From an uncultured Oscillospiraceae bacterium (GTDB lineage: Bacteria; Bacillota; Clostridia; Oscillospirales; Oscillospiraceae), in NCBI GenBank assembly GCA_934630555.1, contig CAKTXB010000087.1, forward strand, positions 1 to 7,658: 7,658 bases of DNA, in the 5' to 3' direction. The notes under the pieces were generated by a model. It searched no databases. It was not told where the DNA came from and was given only the letters and a program-made list of their open reading frames with translations. The translations under genes and the position numbers were made by a program. This document shows positions 1 to 5,059 of this stretch, in pieces; the stretch's first letter is position 1; each line of letters starts with the position of its first letter.

Positions 1-11
1 CGAGCCGCCCC

Positions 12-229
12 TCTGGTAGGCACTGCCAGAAAAACCGTACAACCCAAAGGGTTGCAAAAAACAACGGGGTACCGGGGCGAAGCCCCGTAACCCCCGCGCG
101 ACCCAAAGGGTCGCAAACCAACAGGCCCCCGGGGCGAAGCCCCGCAACCCCCGCGCAGCCTTTCAGGCTGCACAAAATAAAGGGTATGGGGCAAAGCCCC
201 GTAAAAGGGCCCGCGGGGCTCCGCCCCGC
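12..229. repeat. Array of eight short hairpins with ~57-bp composite period
   Basis: No gene is seen before position 302; this stretch is instead packed with perfect or near-perfect dyads. They lie at 12-30, 40-54, 73-87, 98-114, 130-144, 155-171, 188-200 and 213-229. Stems are 5-8 bp and the loops are 3 bases (AAA, GAA, TTC, TCC, GCA). Two kinds alternate. Type A (73-87, 130-144, 188-200) is GGGGC-loop-GCCCC, with centres 57 bp apart. Type B (40-54, 98-114, 155-171, 213-229) keeps the stem but changes its sequence on both arms together: CAACCC/GGGTTG, GCGACCC/GGGTCGC, GCAGCCT/AGGCTGC, GCGGGGC/GCCCCGC. Linkers after the first two A hairpins are nearly identical (TAACCCCCGC, CAACCCCCGC). What is seen is a structured repeat; its role (mobile palindromic element, RNA processing or attenuation, nucleoid binding) is not known. 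The array may continue left of the window. Confidence 0.85.
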
Positions 230-242
230 ACCCCACACCCGC

Positions 243-271
243 TTGTATTTTCCTCCCCCATCGGGTAAACT
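243..271 (+). promoter_or_regulatory. Candidate promoter for the phosphatidyltransferase gene
   Basis: A TTGTAT -35 (243-248) and a TAAACT -10 (266-271) are separated by 17 bp. An alternative -10, TATAAA, overlaps at 273-278. The position, about 30 bases before the gene start and just after the hairpin array, suits a short leader. Neither hexamer is a perfect match, so this is a moderate call. Confidence 0.4.
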
Positions 272-301
272 ATATAAAACCCCTTATCAAGGAGGCCCGG
301 C

Positions 302-856
302 ATGAAAAAGCCTTGGATTTCTGCCAACACGATCACCGCCCTGCGCATCTGCGGCGCCGTTGCCATGGCATTTCTGCGCCCGCTCTGCACAGCGTTCCTC
401 GTCGTCTATACCCTCGCCGGCGTCACCGATGTGCTCGACGGCTGGGTCGCCCGCAAAACCGGCACGGCCAGCGACTTCGGCGCGCGCCTCGACTCCGCTG
501 CCGACCTCACGTTCTACGGCATCATGGCCGTCAAGCTCCTGCCCGTGCTCTGGCGGCAGCTGCCGCGCGGCATCTGGTGGCCCGTGGGGCTGGTGCTCGC
601 GCTGCGCATCGCGTGCTATGTGCTGGCCGCCGTCAAATACCGCCGCTTTGCGGCGCAGCACACCTACCTCAACAAGCTCACCGGTCTTGCGGTGTTTCTC
701 ATCCCCTACTTTCTCATCACGCCGCTTGCCGCCGTCTATTGCACCGCCGCCTGCATCGTCGCCCTCCTCTCCACCTCCGAGGAGCTGGCCATGCACGCCA
801 CCCGCGCCGAATACGACCCGGCCGAAAAAACCATCTTCCGCCGCAAAGCCTCCTGA
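302..856 (+). CDS. CDP-alcohol phosphatidyltransferase family membrane enzyme
   Basis: This 184-residue integral membrane enzyme is expected to transfer a phosphatidyl group from CDP-diacylglycerol to an alcohol acceptor, releasing CMP, in phospholipid synthesis. The family signature D-x2-D-G-x2-A-R-x8-G-x3-D-x3-D is complete: D43, D46, G47, A50, R51, G60, D64 and D68. These residues bind the metal and CDP. The N-terminus (NTITALRI) resembles the start of PgsA-type synthases. Hydrophobic stretches at about 17-40, 70-83, 92-112, 126-142 and 143-157 fit a multi-spanning fold. The start is supported by AAGGAGG at 289-295, 6 bases before ATG. The length is normal for the family. The acceptor (glycerol phosphate, inositol phosphate, serine or other) cannot be read from the motif, so no symbol is given. 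The gene stands alone, with an unrelated AT-rich gene after it and no obvious terminator at its end. Confidence 0.9.
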   Translation: MKKPWISANTITALRICGAVAMAFLRPLCTAFLVVYTLAGVTDVLDGWVARKTGTASDFGARLDSAADLTFYGIMAVKLLPVLWRQLPRGIWWPVGLVLALRIACYVLAAVKYRRFAAQHTYLNKLTGLAVFLIPYFLITPLAAVYCTAACIVALLSTSEELAMHATRAEYDPAEKTIFRRKAS

Positions 857-928
857 ACTCCACGCGTCTGCCGCGCCCAAAAGTCAAAGCTTGTCCTACC
901 GTGGCTGTTCTTATCCCCATCACCATTA

Positions 929-937
929 TGGTATAAT
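929..937 (+). promoter_or_regulatory. Extended -10 promoter for the TIGR04076 gene
   Basis: A consensus TATAAT (932-937) is preceded by TG at 929-930, giving an extended -10 (TGGTATAAT). The best -35 candidate is TTCTTA near 908-913 with an 18-bp spacer, which is poor, but an extended -10 can work without a good -35. The predicted start lies about 40 bases before the ATG. This promoter suggests the gene is transcribed on its own rather than from the upstream gene. Confidence 0.7.
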
Positions 938-984
938 ATGATCCCAGATAACCCCTAAATCAGAACTTTCAAGAGGTAAGCCAA

Positions 985-1374
985 ATGAAACATAAAGTAA
1001 AAGTAACTGTACTCGATAAAAAACTATATCCAGAATTGCAACAACAGTATTGTGCCGACCCTATTTCTGGGGCCTGTCCTTGTTACAACGTCGGTGATGA
1101 ATTTGTTTTTTATCGTGATGATAAGCGAGATGACTTTTGGCACATGGGTTTGAATACATTGGTAAAAACCAGTGGCAATGCAGACATTGTTGCAGGAGGT
1201 CCAAAAATGCCGTTTTGTTCCGAAGCATGGGATGCTATTTCACGGTACATCTATACTGGCTTACAGGGTGGTTCAATTATGAACGGTTGGATGAAGAACG
1301 AAAATGAAATGGTTACCTGCTGTTCTGATGGTACACGTCCAGTAATCTTCAAAATCGAGAGAATTGATTACTAA
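985..1374 (+). CDS. TIGR04076 family protein, function unknown
   Basis: This 129-residue soluble protein has no signal peptide or membrane segment. The pattern fits the uncharacterised TIGR04076 family: a KVKVTVLDKKLYPEL-type start, a CP motif followed by G and F (C31-P32 to F40), PFCSEAW at 76-82, a GG near 95, and the C-terminal CCSDGTRPVIFKIERI block (112-127). Six cysteines (23, 31, 33, 78, 112, 113), two of them adjacent, suggest metal binding or redox chemistry, but this is inference and no function is established. Most family members I recall are nearer 90 residues; this one has extra residues around 44-70. The ribosome site is AAGAGG at 971-976, 8 bases before ATG. Base use is unlike the neighbours: hand-counted lines give about 37-47% GC with many AAA, ATT and TTG codons, suggesting horizontal acquisition. 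Confidence 0.8.
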   Translation: MKHKVKVTVLDKKLYPELQQQYCADPISGACPCYNVGDEFVFYRDDKRDDFWHMGLNTLVKTSGNADIVAGGPKMPFCSEAWDAISRYIYTGLQGGSIMNGWMKNENEMVTCCSDGTRPVIFKIERIDY

Positions 1375-1448
1375 AAGGCATCAACGGCCTCCAGCCTATC
1401 GCCCAAGCAACCGCCGCACCCCATCCCATAACTCCAAAAAATATTCTT

Positions 1449-1490
1449 TAAAACAAACTGCCCCGGACATTCCCATGTCCGGGGCAGCTT
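1449..1490 (-). terminator. Terminator of the two-component operon (possibly bidirectional)
   Basis: A perfect 13-bp stem (1458-1470 with 1475-1487) closes a 4-base loop. On the minus strand it starts 17 bases after the kinase stop and is followed by TTTGTTTTAAA, a good rho-independent tail. On the plus strand a weaker T-rich tract follows (CTTTCATCTCTTT), so it may also stop transcripts from the TIGR04076 gene that converges on it. Confidence 0.85.
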
Positions 1491-1503
1491 TCATCTCTTT
1501 GCT

Positions 1504-2847
1504 TCAAACAGGAACCTCCGCACCTGTACCCTCTGCGGCCTCCGCTTCCACCATCTCTGCCGCCTCTGCGCGTCCAAGCGGCAGCACCACGCGCAGCAAA
1601 AACACATCGTCCTCCGCGCGGAACTCACACAGCCCGCCGTGCTGTTCCGCGATCGTGCGGATGCTGCGGCAGCCGTATCCATGCCCGGCGCGGTTCGATA
1701 CCGGCAGCCCGTCCTGCATGGCGACCTTCCCGGCCACCGGGTTCTTGATCTCGATCAGCAGCCGCCCGCGCCACAGTCCGCAATACAGCTCCACCCAGCG
1801 TCGCGACGGCTCCCGCGCCGCCGCGTGCAGCGCGTTTTCCAGTCCGTTTGACAGCATGGAACACAGCTCCGTGTCCGAGACCGGCAGCTGCTGCGGCAGC
1901 TGCGCGTCCACGTGCAGCGTCACGTGCTTCTCCGCCGCCCGGGTGCTGAACGCGGAGCACAGCAGATTCACCAGCCCGTTCTCGCAATAGCGCGTCGGCG
2001 TAATGGCGTCAATATCCGCCTGCACGCCGTGGATATACGCCGCCGCCTGCTCCACCTCGCCGTTTGTCAGCAGCCCCTCCAGCATCGCCAGATGATGGCG
2101 CATATCGTGCCGGTACATCGCCGTCTGCGCCTGCGTGCGGCGCAGCACATCCATTTCCGTCTGCGCCTGCGTCCACTTCACCTCCAGCATGGAGCTTTGC
2201 AGCTCCGCCTGCCGGCTGCGCTCGGTCTGCACATGATAGGCCGTCAAAAACACCACATAAAACGTCACCAGCACCGCCGGCAATGATTCATTGATGGCAT
2301 CCACGCCCGAATACAGCGCGTCCGAATAAATAGTCGTGGCATAGTCAAAGAGATAATACGACACCGGCAGGCTCCCAAACAACACCAGCGCCATTTTCGA
2401 GCACGTCATCGCCTCATGCGCCGCGCGCGCAAAATACCGCCGCAGCGCAAAAAACAGCGGAAGGATGGACACCGTGTAGCAGATCTCTCCCACCAGCTCC
2501 GACTGTGCCGCCGCCGCCACGATCATGCGCAGCCAGTTCGGCAGCTCGCAGCAAAGATACGCCGTGAGCACGCTCACCACGGCCACGCCCGGCGTCCGCT
2601 TCAGCGCCAGCACCAGCAGCAAGATCAGCGGCAGATGCACGACCAGCGGATACAGCTTTTCCACCACGTCCAGCCCAAACGCCGTCCGCAGCGCGATCTG
2701 CAATGCCAGAAATACCGGGCACGACAGCGCGATATACCACCGCTGCCGCGCATTCTCGCACCCGCCGGAGATCCCCGCGCTCAAAAGGATGCCAAACAGC
2801 AGCACAAGCCCGTAATTCACGGCGCTGAGTATTCTTAAAACCGTCAC
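1504..2847 (-). CDS. GHKL-type sensor histidine kinase (AgrC/HPK10-like)
   Basis: This 447-residue membrane sensor is the kinase partner of the adjacent LytTR regulator. The N-terminal half is a multi-spanning sensor with about six or seven hydrophobic segments (roughly 5-23, 38-56, 64-82, 87-111, 120-138, 150-168, 187-205). A helical linker follows (about 206-243). The H-box is YRHDMRHHLAML with H247 as the probable phospho-acceptor. The GHKL ATPase shows an N-box SNGLENALHAA (N334, E337, N338) and a G-box GHGYGCRSI (G388, G390, G392). An Ala/Glu-rich tail (about 427-445) is unusual and looks like low-complexity extension. The start is GTG at 2847-2845, supported by GGGAGGG (2855-2861) 7 bases upstream; the gap to the regulator stop is 3 bases, so the genes are translationally linked. 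Relatives sense peptides in Gram-positive quorum systems, but no peptide or processing gene is present here, so the signal is unknown. Confidence 0.92.
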   Translation of the reverse strand: MTVLRILSAVNYGLVLLFGILLSAGISGGCENARQRWYIALSCPVFLALQIALRTAFGLDVVEKLYPLVVHLPLILLLVLALKRTPGVAVVSVLTAYLCCELPNWLRMIVAAAAQSELVGEICYTVSILPLFFALRRYFARAAHEAMTCSKMALVLFGSLPVSYYLFDYATTIYSDALYSGVDAINESLPAVLVTFYVVFLTAYHVQTERSRQAELQSSMLEVKWTQAQTEMDVLRRTQAQTAMYRHDMRHHLAMLEGLLTNGEVEQAAAYIHGVQADIDAITPTRYCENGLVNLLCSAFSTRAAEKHVTLHVDAQLPQQLPVSDTELCSMLSNGLENALHAAAREPSRRWVELYCGLWRGRLLIEIKNPVAGKVAMQDGLPVSNRAGHGYGCRSIRTIAEQHGGLCEFRAEDDVFLLRVVLPLGRAEAAEMVEAEAAEGTGAEVPV

Positions 2848-2850
2848 GCC

Positions 2851-3573
2851 TCAGCCCTCCCGCTGCGAAAACAGATAGTGCAGATACTCCTCGCGCACCT
2901 GCGCCTGCAGCAGCCGCGACACCGGCACGTGCTGTCCGGCATACGTCACCGCCTCGTGCGTGTCCAGCGACTGGATGTGGTCCATGTTCACGATATACGC
3001 CCGGTGCACCTTGATAAACTCCGGCCGGTCCAGCAGCGCAGCCTCGTGATCGCTCAGCGCGCCCGGCATCTCCCACACGCTGCCGTCCTCCAGATGAAAC
3101 TGCAATTTCTTGTTGCAGATCTCTAAAACCTCCAGCCGCGCCAGCGGCAGCCGCGTCACGCTGCCGTGGCGCACCAGCGTCAGCGCCTGCTCCGGCTGCC
3201 CCACCCGCTGCAATAGCTTCTTCAGCACCGGGAACAGCTTTTCCGCCGTGCACGGCTTCAATAAATACGAATCCGCGTCCACCGCATAGCTCTCCACCGC
3301 AAACTCCGGCGACGAGGTCAAAAACACGATGTGCGCCGCTTCGTCAAACGAACGGATCTCGCGCGCCGCCTGCATCCCGGTCACGCCCGGCATGAGAATG
3401 TCCAGAATGAGCACGTCATAGGCCGTCTGGCGCATAGCCTCCAGCAGCTCCATGGCGCTCTGAAACACGTCATAGTGCAGCGCCGGCGCGTGCGCCTCGC
3501 GATATTGCCCCAGCAGCGCGGCCACGCGCGTGAGCTCGGAAATATTGTCGTCACAAACTGCAATGCGTACCAT
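2851..3573 (-). CDS. LytTR-family response regulator
   Basis: This 240-residue cytoplasmic DNA-binding regulator has an N-terminal receiver domain (about 2-120). It shows the acidic pair D8-D9, phospho-acceptor D58 in LILDILMPGVTG, T86 in the HIVFLTS strand, and K106 in YLLKP. The C-terminal LytTR domain (about 130-235) contains the typical FIKVHRAYIVNMDHI block (186-200) and a late PVSR (217-220). LytTR proteins bind two 9-bp direct repeats about 12-13 bp apart, and such a pair lies in the divergent promoter region. The start ATG is supported by AAGGAGG at 3581-3587, 7 bases away. It is the first gene of a two-gene operon with the kinase. The receiver residues are intact, so it should be phosphorylated. 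It probably controls the divergent plus-strand genes and perhaps itself (inference). Confidence 0.95.
   Translation of the reverse strand: MVRIAVCDDNISELTRVAALLGQYREAHAPALHYDVFQSAMELLEAMRQTAYDVLILDILMPGVTGMQAAREIRSFDEAAHIVFLTSSPEFAVESYAVDADSYLLKPCTAEKLFPVLKKLLQRVGQPEQALTLVRHGSVTRLPLARLEVLEICNKKLQFHLEDGSVWEMPGALSDHEAALLDRPEFIKVHRAYIVNMDHIQSLDTHEAVTYAGQHVPVSRLLQAQVREEYLHYLFSQREG
2855..2861 (-). promoter_or_regulatory. Ribosome binding site that sets the kinase GTG start
   Basis: On the minus strand GGGAGGG lies inside the last codons of the response regulator, 7 bases before a GTG. This is the best-placed start for the kinase and implies coupled translation of the two proteins. Confidence 0.75.
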
Positions 3574-3608
3574 CGCGCCGCCTCCTTCTGCCAGAGCCTG
3601 TCTATCTC

Positions 3609-3637
3609 ATGATACCACACCCCGCGCGCAGCTTCAA
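3609..3637 (-). promoter_or_regulatory. Promoter of the regulator-kinase operon
   Basis: On the minus strand TTGAAG (3637-3632) and TATCAT (3614-3609) are separated by exactly 17 bp. The predicted start near 3602 gives a leader of about 29 bases that contains the ribosome site. Both hexamers match the sigma-A consensus in four positions or more. Confidence 0.75.
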
Positions 3638-3650
3638 GCGCGGCGTTTTT

Positions 3651-3680
3651 GCATTTCGGGCCAGCACGCTCGCATTTCAC
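3651..3680. promoter_or_regulatory. Putative LytTR operator: 9-bp direct repeats 12 bp apart
   Basis: GCATTTCGG (3651-3659) and GCATTTCAC (3672-3680) share their first seven bases and are separated by 12 bp, so the repeat starts are 21 bp (two helical turns) apart. This is the geometry known for LytTR regulators such as AgrA and ComE. The pair lies just upstream of the plus-strand -35 position and also upstream of the minus-strand -35. Assignment to the adjacent regulator is inference from position and spacing. Confidence 0.6.
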
Positions 3681-3682
3681 GA

Positions 3683-3697
3683 CAAAAACGGTTTTTG
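3683..3697. promoter_or_regulatory. 15-bp palindrome over the plus-strand -35 position
   Basis: The sequence CAAAAACGGTTTTTG is a perfect 7-1-7 inverted repeat. It covers the place where the -35 of the plus-strand promoter would be (about 3689-3694). A related half, GTTTTTG, also occurs at 3645-3651. It may be an operator for a second factor or a chance A/T dyad. Confidence 0.45.
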
Positions 3698-3708
3698 CCC
3701 GCCGCCGC

Positions 3709-3717
3709 TGCTATACT
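3709..3717 (+). promoter_or_regulatory. Extended -10 promoter of the plus-strand cluster
   Basis: TGCTATACT is an extended -10 with a near-consensus hexamer at 3712-3717. No TTGACA-like -35 lies at the right distance (CGGTTT at 17 bp), which fits a promoter that needs an activator bound just upstream. The predicted start near 3724 lies after any upstream ATG and favours the start at 3763. Confidence 0.65.
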
Positions 3718-3762
3718 GAAGAAAATGCGCCGGTTGGATTTTTCAGGACTGGAGGGCTGCGC

Positions 3763-4071
3763 ATGACAGACAGTATCATCTACTTCATTGCAGGCGGCAG
3801 CGTCAGCGCGCTGCTGATCGTGTGGTTTTTCACCGTGCGGCGGCGGCTCGCCGGGCTGGAGCATGACGTCCAGTCCGCCGCGGAGCAGGTCCGTCTGCAC
3901 ACGCAGGGGCTGGAGTCTGTCTACGGCACGCCGCGCGAGGCGTCGGCCCGCCGCGTCCTCTCCGCCAGTCAGGACATCAGCGCGCGCATCCGCACGGCCT
4001 ACAACGCCGCGCTCAAAAGCCCGCTGTGCAAGATCCCGGGCTATCTCATGGGCTTCCGCCCGCTGTCATAA
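3763..4071 (+). CDS. Short LemA-like single-pass membrane protein
   Basis: This 102-residue protein has one N-terminal membrane helix (about 5-24), then RRR and a charged helical region (about 28-80) likely to form a coiled coil. The end, AYNAALKSPLCKIPGYLMGFRP (79-100), resembles the C-terminus of LemA proteins, which finish with a YN...FP...GF+P pattern. LemA proteins are usually about 185-200 residues, so this looks like a shortened version lacking much of the central helical bundle. LemA function is poorly known and the assignment rests on the two ends only. The start is chosen from GGAGGG (3751-3756) 6 bases before ATG and from the promoter, which lies downstream of an in-frame ATG at 3649. 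It is the first gene of the plus-strand cluster, 15 bases before the next gene. Confidence 0.7.
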   Translation: MTDSIIYFIAGGSVSALLIVWFFTVRRRLAGLEHDVQSAAEQVRLHTQGLESVYGTPREASARRVLSASQDISARIRTAYNAALKSPLCKIPGYLMGFRPLS

Positions 4072-4086
4072 CGAAAGGAGCTGCAA

Positions 4087-4986
4087 ATGGGTCTTTTTTC
4101 AAAGCGTCCGCCCTGCGCCGTCTGCGGCGGCAAGGTCTCCGGGCTGTTCCCGTGGAAGATCGAGGGGCAATACGTCTGCAACCTCTGCCACGGCCTCATC
4201 GACGTCCAGGACGGCGGTGACCGTATGACCATGGCGCAGTTTCTGGAATACCGCGACTTCCGCGCGGAAAACCAGAAGCTGAAGCAGGACTTCACCGTCA
4301 CGCAGAAATTCGACTTCGGTCTGCTCGATACCAAAATTCTTTTTGACGAGCAGCACCGCCGCTTCTGCATGGACAAAAACCTCGACCGCACCATCTTCCT
4401 CGGCGCGGAAGTCGAGTCCTTCCGCATCTGTGAGGATAACGCGCCCCTGTTCGAGGGCGACGCCCGCGGCCTGTGCTGCTACCAGAGCGACCTGCCGCAG
4501 CGTCTGAGCATGCTCGCCCCGCAGATCCAAATGATCGCCATGCAGCGCCAGATGCAGCGCGATGAAGAGCGCCGCGCCGATGAAGAAGGCCGTCCGCGCC
4601 CGCCCTATCGCTGTCTGGATATGCCCGAGCCCCTGCACGCGTTCAATGTGGAGATCCGCCTCAGGCACCCCTATTGGAGCGTGCTCACCTGTGACCGTGA
4701 CGCGCCCCGGCTCGACAGCGACTATCCCGACCTTGACCGCTACATGGACGCCTACAACGACGGCGCGGATCATATGTACCGCCTCGCGCAGGCGCTTTTG
4801 CACGTTGCCTTCCCCGGCGCGCCGGAATATGCCGCCGGCGCTGCCGCTCCCGCCGGCACGGCCGCTGCCGCCGCGCAGCCGGCCGATACGGCCGCGGAGC
4901 TGAAAAAATACAAGCAGCTGCTCGATGAGGGCATCCTCACCGAGGCGGAGTTCACCGCCAAAAAGAAGCAGCTGCTGGGGATCTGA
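4087..4986 (+). CDS. DUF4428 zinc-ribbon protein with C-terminal SHOCT domain
   Basis: This 299-residue protein has no signal peptide. The N-terminus carries C10-x2-C13 and C31-x2-C34, a four-cysteine zinc ribbon as in DUF4428 proteins. A middle region (about 70-240) contains strand-rich segments (FDFGLLDTKILFDEQ, RTIFLGAEVESFRICED) and a His/Pro/Trp-containing part, RLRHPYWSVL (191-200). A Met/Gln/Arg-rich helix lies at about 148-166. An Ala/Pro linker (about 244-268) leads to a SHOCT domain (about 269-299, LKKYKQLLDEGILTEAEFTAKKKQLL). SHOCT domains are short C-terminal helical hairpins thought to help oligomerisation or membrane association. Biochemical function is unknown. The start is supported by AAAGGAG (4074-4080), 6 bases before ATG. 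The 15-base gap after the LemA-like gene shows co-transcription, which suggests an envelope-related role for both (inference). Confidence 0.88.
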   Translation: MGLFSKRPPCAVCGGKVSGLFPWKIEGQYVCNLCHGLIDVQDGGDRMTMAQFLEYRDFRAENQKLKQDFTVTQKFDFGLLDTKILFDEQHRRFCMDKNLDRTIFLGAEVESFRICEDNAPLFEGDARGLCCYQSDLPQRLSMLAPQIQMIAMQRQMQRDEERRADEEGRPRPPYRCLDMPEPLHAFNVEIRLRHPYWSVLTCDRDAPRLDSDYPDLDRYMDAYNDGADHMYRLAQALLHVAFPGAPEYAAGAAAPAGTAAAAAQPADTAAELKKYKQLLDEGILTEAEFTAKKKQLLGI

Positions 4987-4993
4987 ACACAGC

Positions 4994-5031
4994 CATACCG
5001 CGCAGCGCACATGGGTGCGCTGCGCGGTATG
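4994..5031 (+). other. 17-bp-stem intergenic hairpin without T-tract
   Basis: A perfect 17-bp stem (4994-5010 with 5015-5031) closes the loop ATGG, beginning 7 bases after the SHOCT gene stop. The following bases are GGAATAAAATAAAGG rather than a run of T, so it is not a standard intrinsic terminator. It may protect or process the mRNA and uncouple the upstream and downstream genes. No convincing promoter was seen between it and the next start, although TAAAAT occurs at 5039-5044. Confidence 0.75.
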
Positions 5032-5059
5032 CCCGGAATAAAATAAAGGAGTTTATCAA

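Noticed and set aside
12..229. CRISPR array
   Set aside because: The repeats are short dyads with 10-16-base linkers rather than uniform repeats with 30-base unique spacers, and no cas gene is nearby.
1364..1990. 208-codon plus-strand frame running into the kinase region
   Set aside because: It is Ser/Pro/Arg-rich, crosses the terminator hairpin and is antisense to a kinase with intact H-, N- and G-boxes.
2414..3253. 279-codon minus-strand frame overlapping regulator and kinase
   Set aside because: It is out of frame with both genuine genes and Ala/Gly/Arg-rich without motifs.
3649..3762. Upstream in-frame ATG extending the LemA-like protein by 38 residues
   Set aside because: The extension lies over the direct repeats and promoter, lacks a good ribosome site, and would put polar sequence before the membrane helix.
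3574..3762. A small agrD-like signal peptide gene in the divergent region
   Set aside because: No short frame with a ribosome site and a peptide-precursor pattern was found; the region is filled by promoters and repeats.
4099..5010. 303-codon open frame on the minus strand
   Set aside because: It is antisense to the DUF4428-SHOCT gene, with no recognisable motifs; a composition shadow.
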